Under the pieces are notes generated by a model. The model searched no databases. It saw only the letters and a list, made by a program, of their open reading frames with translations, and had not been told where the DNA came from. Below are positions 57,324-64,000 of a DNA stretch of 64,000 nt, in pieces. The position numbers and the translations under genes are program-made. How positions within the stretch are numbered: position 1 is the stretch's first letter; each line of letters begins with the position of its first letter. The stretch comes from Trifolium pratense (lineage: Eukaryota; Streptophyta; Magnoliopsida; Fabales; Fabaceae), in NCBI RefSeq assembly GCF_020283565.1, contig NC_060065.1, positions 36,630,409-36,694,408 of the forward strand, in the 5' to 3' direction.

Positions 57324-60300
57324 TCAACTCAATCTATGTCCGCCTCTTGGATGAATATCTTTGAGAAGCCCTAAAACTTGTTGCATAGTGGGCCTCTTCG
57401 CAGGTGACTCGGCAGTACATAAATACGCAACTCGAAGACTCTCCACCATTTGATTCTCTGAGTCACCACCGTCGAGTTTCATCCTTTCATCAATCGCCCT
57501 CACTCCATGACCTTCTCTTACAAGCTTCCTCACCCAAACAACCGTCTCTGCTGTACCAGGCTTCCCCGTTAAAAGCTCCATAAGCACCGCACCAAAGCAA
57601 TAAACATCTGTTTCGGTGCTGCAATTCGGAGGACATTGCTGCCCGAATTTTCGGAACCCAAAATCAGCAATTCGAGGCTCAAAATCATCAGCGAGAAGGA
57701 CATTTGATGTTACCAAATGGCCGTGAACGACAGGCTTTGAACCTGCATGGTGGAGAAAAGCTAGACCACGCGCTACTCCTATAGCGATACGGTGTCGTGT
57801 TGGCCAACCCATTTTTTCTGGTGAGGGGGTTTGTGAACCGACGCCATTTTGAATTTCCCACGTGTCGCTACTCCAATCCTCCACGTTGGTTTCACCCGTT
57901 GGTAGTTCGTGTAGCCACCTGCCTAAGTCTCCATTTGACATAAACTCGTACAACACTAGCTTCTCCTTCCCTGAAATTTGAAATATAATCAAAATAAAAA
58001 TAATCCAGCAAATTATATAGATCATACATGAATGTAACAATTTAATGCATCATTTTTAGAATTAACAATAACAACCTCTTAATTTTCATGCACCATTTTT
58101 GTTGTTTGCAAATTCCTATTACATTCCACACAAATGCCAACAAATTAAACTAAGAATGTAAAACTTGTGTTTTACTACTACTAAATAATGATCTAATTTC
58201 CTTCTGTAAGAAAAGAAACACAATCTTATGAATTCAATTCATGGAGTAGTCAAACAAATTCAATTTGAATAAAAAAAGTACTGTTATTTTTCATTAATTT
58301 GAACAAACACTACATGTTACTACATTTTTTTTCTATATAAGTTGAAACATATTGTTAGCTTTTACCAAAATATAATAATAGCACATGTGAGAACAAAATA
58401 TGCTAGCGGTATTTTTACCAAAATATGCATGTGAGAAAAAATACTAGTACTAGTAAAAATAATTAAGTAAAATTATTTAATCCATAAAATTATCTTATTA
58501 TCCTTTGGAAAAAGGTTAAACAACAAATATAATTTTAACACTAACTAGGTGTCCTTAACAATTGTATGGTATCACAGTTGAGTCAACAAATTTTAATTTT
58601 TTTGATTTTTTCATTTTAATTTGCTGTTAAAAAACTAAGAACTGAAAAGTAGTACTTGCATAAAATTCCAAATAATCAATCCTAGATTTAGGTGATAAAA
58701 TTGTTCCCACATGAAGAGAACGACATTACTATATTTATAACCCGTGAAACTCATTAATGTCATCAGGTTTACCCAAAAGGACAATGCAACACAAAAAAAT
58801 TCAAAATTTTGGAACCATTAGAAAACAAAAAATAATTAAAAAAATTGGTCTAATTAAGCTCTAAATACCTTGACTCCTTAAGTAAGTGATCAAAGTTTAC
58901 CAATATGTCAGAGTCATAACGACTCACTATAATTTTCTAAAAGCTACGGACTATAGATATGTCAGAATTATAGCGACTCACTGTAATTTTCTAAAAACTA
59001 CGTACTGCAGCGTTTGCAAAATTATTGCGAATCACCTAATACATCTACTATAATACTAAACATAGACTAACTCGTGCATAGAACAAAAATTCGATTGTCA
59101 AACTAATGTGGGTCACATATTTTTCGACAAGTATGAAATTTCGTATCTATAACATGATAAATGGAGGGAGAAAATTCATACCTGCAATACAATAACCGGA
59201 GAGAGGCAAAAGATTAGGATGTTTAAGCTGAGATAAGTCAACGAAAGTATCAACAGCGTCATCATGATCAACGTCTCTAGCATTTTCAAGAACCTTGATT
59301 GCCACGTGTAACTCACCTGGTAAAACAGCACGATAAACTGGCCCACATCTACCTTCAGCTAACTGAGAATCTTTTCCAAAGTATGACGTGGCATTCATAA
59401 GATCAACAAATGTAATGTTCATCAATGGTTTCTCAAACATTACAACTGATGCTGATGTTGGTTCTTTCAGATCAGCTACCCATGATGTTCCTGATTCTGT
59501 TTCAAAAGCGAACGGTCCAGATTTCTCCATCTTAACGGCTGTTGTTAATCCTGTTATTGGTTTTGATATTGAAATTGCCCATTTGTTTTTTTTGGCTAAA
59601 GTTCTCTTTTTTTTGTAAACTAAGATTGCCCAGATGCATAACACGACAAAAACAATTGATGATACTGAGGAAACTGTGGCAATAATCACGGTTTTTGTTT
59701 TTGACTTTTGTTTTTGTTTGTGTTTGTGTTCTGTTTTCTCATTGTGAATGGGTTTTGTCTTTTTCATATGGAGTTGTTGGGAGTGGTGTGGTAGAGTTGA
59801 ATTTGAAATTGAATTTGAATGAATGTTTGGTACTTTTTTGGATGATTTGTTGTTGTTGTTGGAATTGAAGTTGTTACCAGCGTGAATGAATGATGATTTT
59901 CCGAATTTTTTGATGAATTTGTTTAAGGAAATTGAAGAGTTGAAGTTATTGTTTGAGATGTTGAGGAATTTAAGGTTGTTAAGAGATGGAAAATCAAAAG
60001 GGAAACTACCATTCAAAGAGTTATTTGAAAGGTTTAAGGAAGAAAGTGATTTAAGGTAAGAAATGGGTTTTATGTTACCTTTGATGTTACAGTTTGAGAG
60101 ATCAAGATAGTTAAGATTTGTAAGGTTTTGAAAACCATAAGGTAAAGTGTTAAGGTTGTTGTATGAAAGGTCGAGGATTTTAAGGTTATGAAAAACTGAA
60201 AGTTGAACTTGATTTGTGAACCTGTTATGTGAAAGATTGAGTTTTTGTAGTGAAGATGAGAAAAAGGAACCATTTTGAGAAATGGGTTTTGTTTTTGTTG

Positions 60301-60697
60301 TCAATGCAATGCTTCCACCGAATCTGTTGTTAGAAAGATTCACTTTTGACAAACTTGAAAAACTTCTCCAAAACCAGTTTGGTATTTGACCTTGTAGAAA
60401 ATTTCCAGAAAGATCAAGAAGCTCTAACTTTGTCATGTTTCTTAGGTATCTCCATGAGATGTTTCCTGTTAAGTTTTTGGATTGAAGTTCTATGATGTTA
60501 ATTTCACCCTTTGAAGAACAGTTGAAGGAATTTGTTTGGAATAAGGAAGTGTTGAATCCTGAGACAAATTGGAAAGCTTTTGATACTAGGTTCTTGTTTT
60601 CAATGTTGCATGAAGAAGATGATGATTCTGTGAGAGTAATAAGTGATAGGAGAATCAAGAACTTATAAAAGGGTTTCATATTTTTTCTTGGTTTCAT
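57324..60697 (-). CDS. LRR receptor-like pseudokinase, CaMRLK/MEE62 (At5g45800) type
   Basis: Two exons, 60697-59182 and 57970-57324, joined in phase after SGYCIAG (intron 1211 bp), give 720 residues. A signal peptide (to about residue 28) and a Cys-containing cap are followed by about seven LRRs with LxxLxLSxN cores (residues 65-255), a basic and Asn-rich stalk, one membrane segment (336-361) and a cytoplasmic kinase-like domain. The loop [11 protein letters not shown] and lysine K468 (VAIKV) are present and DFG is kept (608-610). The HRD motif, however, reads HGH (588-590), so the catalytic aspartate is missing and phosphotransfer is doubtful. Blocks [28 protein letters not shown] and [13 protein letters not shown] match, from memory, Arabidopsis CaMRLK, a calmodulin-binding receptor. 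It probably works at the plasma membrane as a signalling scaffold. Confidence 0.93.
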
Positions 60698-61074
60698 AAT
60701 CTCAATCTCATGTGGTGGTGTTAATATGTTATAGTTGATATGTTTTTGAATGAAGAAATGGAAGGAAGAAAAGACAGTGAAAAGAGACAGAGTTGTTGGT
60801 GTATTGTTGTTTTAGTGGGACTGTTTGGTTTGTTAATAGTGAAGTGGGAAGGAACGGTGTTATTAACGGCACGTGAGTGTGATTATGACTTATTATGTGT
60901 ATTTGGTGAATGAGAATTAATGGAAGTTGTACAATGAGGAGTTGACTACATGAATGAGCATCATAATAAACTTGAACATTTAAGATTGCTAGGTGAATAG
61001 TACTAGTCAATAGTGATGTCACTTAATATGATTTTTGTTTTGTTTTTTTAAGTGTTTCTTTGTGAGTAACTAAT

Positions 61075-61940
61075 TCACCACTAAATAGTCATTTTGATCT
61101 TTAAATTAGACTAGATTATAGTGATATAACATTCTTTTTCTTTTTAGCGTTAATCCTTTGATTCTTAAGAGTTTTGACTTTGTTAATTTATAATTCAGAC
61201 GAGAGATAAGTAAGATCTGACAAGAGGTAAATAAGATCTAATTAAGAATTTTTTTACTAAAAAATTTAACTTAAATTCTTTTAAAACATTCGATCTTTAA
61301 TGGTGCTTATTAATAACTTATGTCATTCACTTGATTCTAATATAACAATCTTTAAATCTATCAAAATTATATATATATAGTAATCTTTAATTAGTTCAAA
61401 ATTTTCACACAAAAGAAATGCGGGAGAATAGAGTCTCATGTATTTAGAGACTAAAATAACGATATAAGTCCAATGTAAAATTGTGAAATAATTTATTGCA
61501 TGAATAATGCTGAAAATTGGAATGGAGTAACTAAAATCTATGAATGAATTAATCGATTGTTAGTTGGTTCAGTAATGATTGGTGTTGAATTTCGTAGGGA
61601 GAATCACGGTTCGATCTCTGCAACTACAATCGAGAGAGACTGAAATCACTTGATATCAGAACTAATACTCGAATCAGATTAGGCGATCCAGTAAGCCGGA
61701 TACTGATTTTGTAATGAAAAAAAATCTTGGTATAAATTAACGGTGAAAAGGACATTAAACTACTGATATATCACTATAATCTTGTCTAATTTTATTCAAC
61801 ATTATAATTTTGTCACTAAAAAGAAATAGAAAAATTAGTCATTTTAGCGTTAATTACATTTTAGATTATCAATAAAATTACGATGTTATATCACTATAAT
61901 CTAGTCTAGTTTAAAGATCAAAATGACTATTTAGTGGTGA
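61075..61940. repeat. 57-bp inverted repeat flanking a 752-bp segment
   Basis: 61075-61131 is the reverse complement of 61884-61940 with one mismatch seen; each arm starts TCACCACTAAATAGTC. The sequence GGTGAAAAGGACATTAAACT occurs twice more as a direct repeat (61742 and 61966). No transposase or target duplication is evident. A SINE lies inside. Confidence 0.75.
61545..61724 (+). mobile_element. tRNA-derived SINE, second copy
   Basis: A box TTAGTTGGTTCAGTAATG, B box CGGTTCGATCTCTG, then ATCGAGAGAGACTGAAATCA and GCCGGATACTGATTT, ending GAAAAAAAA. It aligns with 55758-55938 with scattered changes. Confidence 0.85.
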
Positions 61941-64000
61941 TATAATTCTTTTTCTATTTAGTGGTGAAAAGGACATTAAACTACTGATATAATTCACCAC
62001 TAAAATCTTGTCAATAAAATTACTGATATATCATGTTGAATTTTATTGACAATCTAAAATGTAATTTTTATGAAAATCGCAATAATTCAACATGAGTACA
62101 TGAACAGGACTATGACAACTTCACCACCAATACAAACATTCACATCAGATACCTTGCTATTGGGGGAAGAAGGGAAGCTGAGACAAAAATATGCATACTA
62201 TGGTCCTAAAGTGATGCAGTACATTTTAAGGTGATGAAAGTGATGGGGTCCCGGTTCTTTAATATGGGATACATAGTGCTACTTGAGACTTGAGAGATTA
62301 AAAAGAGCATATGATGTAATGCTAACCTAAAGTTGTTCAGATCAGCATGCAATAAATTCCTCAATCTCAAATCACAGTTTGACAACACCTCGTGCTTCTA
62401 CCAAGTCTTTAAGAAAGTGCTTCCAACACCATCACAAGATTTCAGCATGTAGTATGCATCAAAATCTCAACATGGAACTTGTTTATACATATCTATTTCA
62501 TTTATGATCAAAACCAAGGAATTAAATTTTCATTTAAATTTAGTCTTTGATGTTTACACTTTACTCTCAATATAATTATAAATAGGCAAAAGCTAAAATG
62601 TACCTTAAGGGCACCTGATAAGAAACTTAATATAGAAAGATTTTTCTCAAATATGAAATTTACTGCACACTATGAATATTAACACACTCTTTAAAAATAT
62701 GGATCATAGGAAATAGATCCTCTCCCGTTAACATGCAGGTAGCCGAGCATTAAAAAAGGAATGGACGGTGCTGATGAGCACTGGATTTCCTCTTGTGCAA
62801 TCCTTACTGAGAGGATCCGTTCCTAGGTCTTAGATTTTGCTGCAATAACAAAATCACCAAATTATACGTAATAATCAATCTCAGTTGTTGATTTAAGTCC
62901 AAACTATCTAGATTATCATCGCACAACAATCTCGACCATTTATTGATATATATTGTTTGAGACCTAATTGTGTGACAATGTGTTTTCAAAAATATGTAAC
63001 ATTTTTAGATAAAAAATGTTGGTGTTTCTGGATACAAAATAGAGATACAACAAAAAAAAGAGCTAGTTTAAGCACAAGTCAAAACTAAGTTTGCAGTCAT
63101 CACTTGTTGACTATATATGAAGTATTGAGAATGATTTATACGATTGTAGCTATTTCTGTATTCCTAGAGGTTTGCAAAAAATATTATTTAATTTTGTTTT
63201 AGCTGTTTCCATAGTCTTTGCAATGTACTAGTTCTGCAAATTGACTTCTCAAATATAGCAAAAGTTGCAGAGTGCATACTTCAAGGAATGGGCTACAATC
63301 CTTTTTTGTGTTAGAAAATAAATTATTCTAATGATGACAAAGCCACAAGAAATTGACAATCAATCTACTAGTATTTGTTTAGTTTTTCACTATTTTTCTT
63401 AACTTAATAAACCCTCCTGCCTATATAGCTCATTCAACAAACTATGAATCATACTATTCTAGTTATATGTACAAAATTGCTTTCATAATGCAAATCTCTC
63501 TCTAGACCAACCTCAAAAATTCAATTGCCATAAATGAAAAGTTAATTTTTTTTTTATTAACTATTTGGTTTCTAGATAAGGGTGTCTGATAATCTAGAGT
63601 TCAACAACGAAATAAAGAAAGTCTAGTCAAGGATTATTTTTCCAAGATTTTGAACTCAAGTTCTTCTGAACAATTCATCTTAAGGGAGCTCATTAATCAA
63701 ATGAAATGATGCATCTATTGATGAAATGAATCTAGGATTAATATTATGAAAGAACCATTATTGTTTGATTACAATTTACAACTTACATTCAAGAGTACTT
63801 AATTTTCCTTTTGACTAAGCAAATTTTTGCTGATTTAAACTATGCCTAATAGATTTTGATACCTATAGAGCTATTAGACAAAAACAAATAGAAACTTATT
63901 GATTGCTATATATATGGCTAAGTAGACATTACAAAATTGAATTGGCAAATTTGTGGAAGAGTCAAGCTCCATTAAGTGGGATAATTCATCTCTATAATCT

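Larger units (their letters stand above)
60698..64000. other. Intergenic DNA upstream of the CaMRLK-like gene
   Basis: No gene recognised. 60698-60900 is the probable promoter and leader. It includes an inverted repeat (61075-61940) and a SINE, listed separately. At 62705-62835 AAATAGATCCTCTCCCG and GAGAGGATCCGTTCC are short inverted ends of a possible small element. Beyond 62900 nothing is seen. Confidence 0.45.

Noticed and set aside
59388..59618. 76-residue plus-strand frame
   Set aside because: Antisense shadow of the kinase-like domain and membrane region of the CaMRLK-type gene.
62170..62470. Low-repeat stretch considered as an exon or miRNA precursor
   Set aside because: No open frame with recognisable motifs, no clear splice pair and no long hairpin could be seen by eye.

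Overview
The window is nuclear DNA of a dicot plant. Genes have many short GT-AG introns, intergenic DNA is strongly AT-rich, and transposons are dense (hAT, Helitron, Mutator MITEs, Stowaway MITEs, Copia LTR elements, LINEs, tRNA-derived SINEs). Repeat style and protein sequences suggest a legume, most likely Medicago or a close relative; this is inference, since no species marker is present.

Seven real genes can be read. Minus strand 1-2420: the 5' two thirds of an LRR receptor-like kinase (Arabidopsis At5g45780 type), running off the left edge. Plus 7924-8385: an intronless glucosamine-6-phosphate N-acetyltransferase (GNA1). Minus 9467-12914: an 11-exon GSK3/SHAGGY-like kinase. Plus 19050-22698: a 10-exon plant O-fucosyltransferase (OFUT). 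Plus 26605-28834: a 4-exon mitochondrial ISCA2-type Fe-S carrier. Minus 46428-50061: a 13-exon nucleobase-ascorbate transporter (NAT). Minus 57324-60697: a 2-exon LRR receptor pseudokinase of the CaMRLK/MEE62 (At5g45800) type. Exon phases were followed by hand and every complete gene gives one uninterrupted frame (153, 380, 615, 158, 524 and 720 aa). The genes are unrelated housekeeping and signalling genes, not a cluster or pathway. The two receptor kinases at the ends match Arabidopsis neighbours, which suggests conserved gene order expanded by transposons.

Between genes: 3.1-7.4 kb holds a hAT element inserted in a hAT element, followed by a Helitron fragment flanked by a near-perfect 330-bp direct repeat. 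28.8-33 kb holds a LINE relic split by a hAT-like element, and another hAT element with perfect 8-bp target duplications. 33.8-46.4 kb is a degenerate duplicated zone: tail copies of the OFUT gene, its 3' flank and the last NAT exon, cut up by two deleted Copia elements, a solo LTR and MITEs. 50-57 kb and 60.7-64 kb are mostly anonymous AT-rich DNA with a LINE end, a Mutator MITE, a solo LTR and SINEs.

No CRISPR array, bacterial operon, intact tRNA/rRNA gene or obviously new multi-gene system is visible. The most unusual signals are structural: the Helitron between 330-bp duplicates, a MITE end that forms a splice donor, a retroelement-like leader directly before the OFUT start codon, and tandem arrays upstream of the 3' LTR in both deleted Copia elements.
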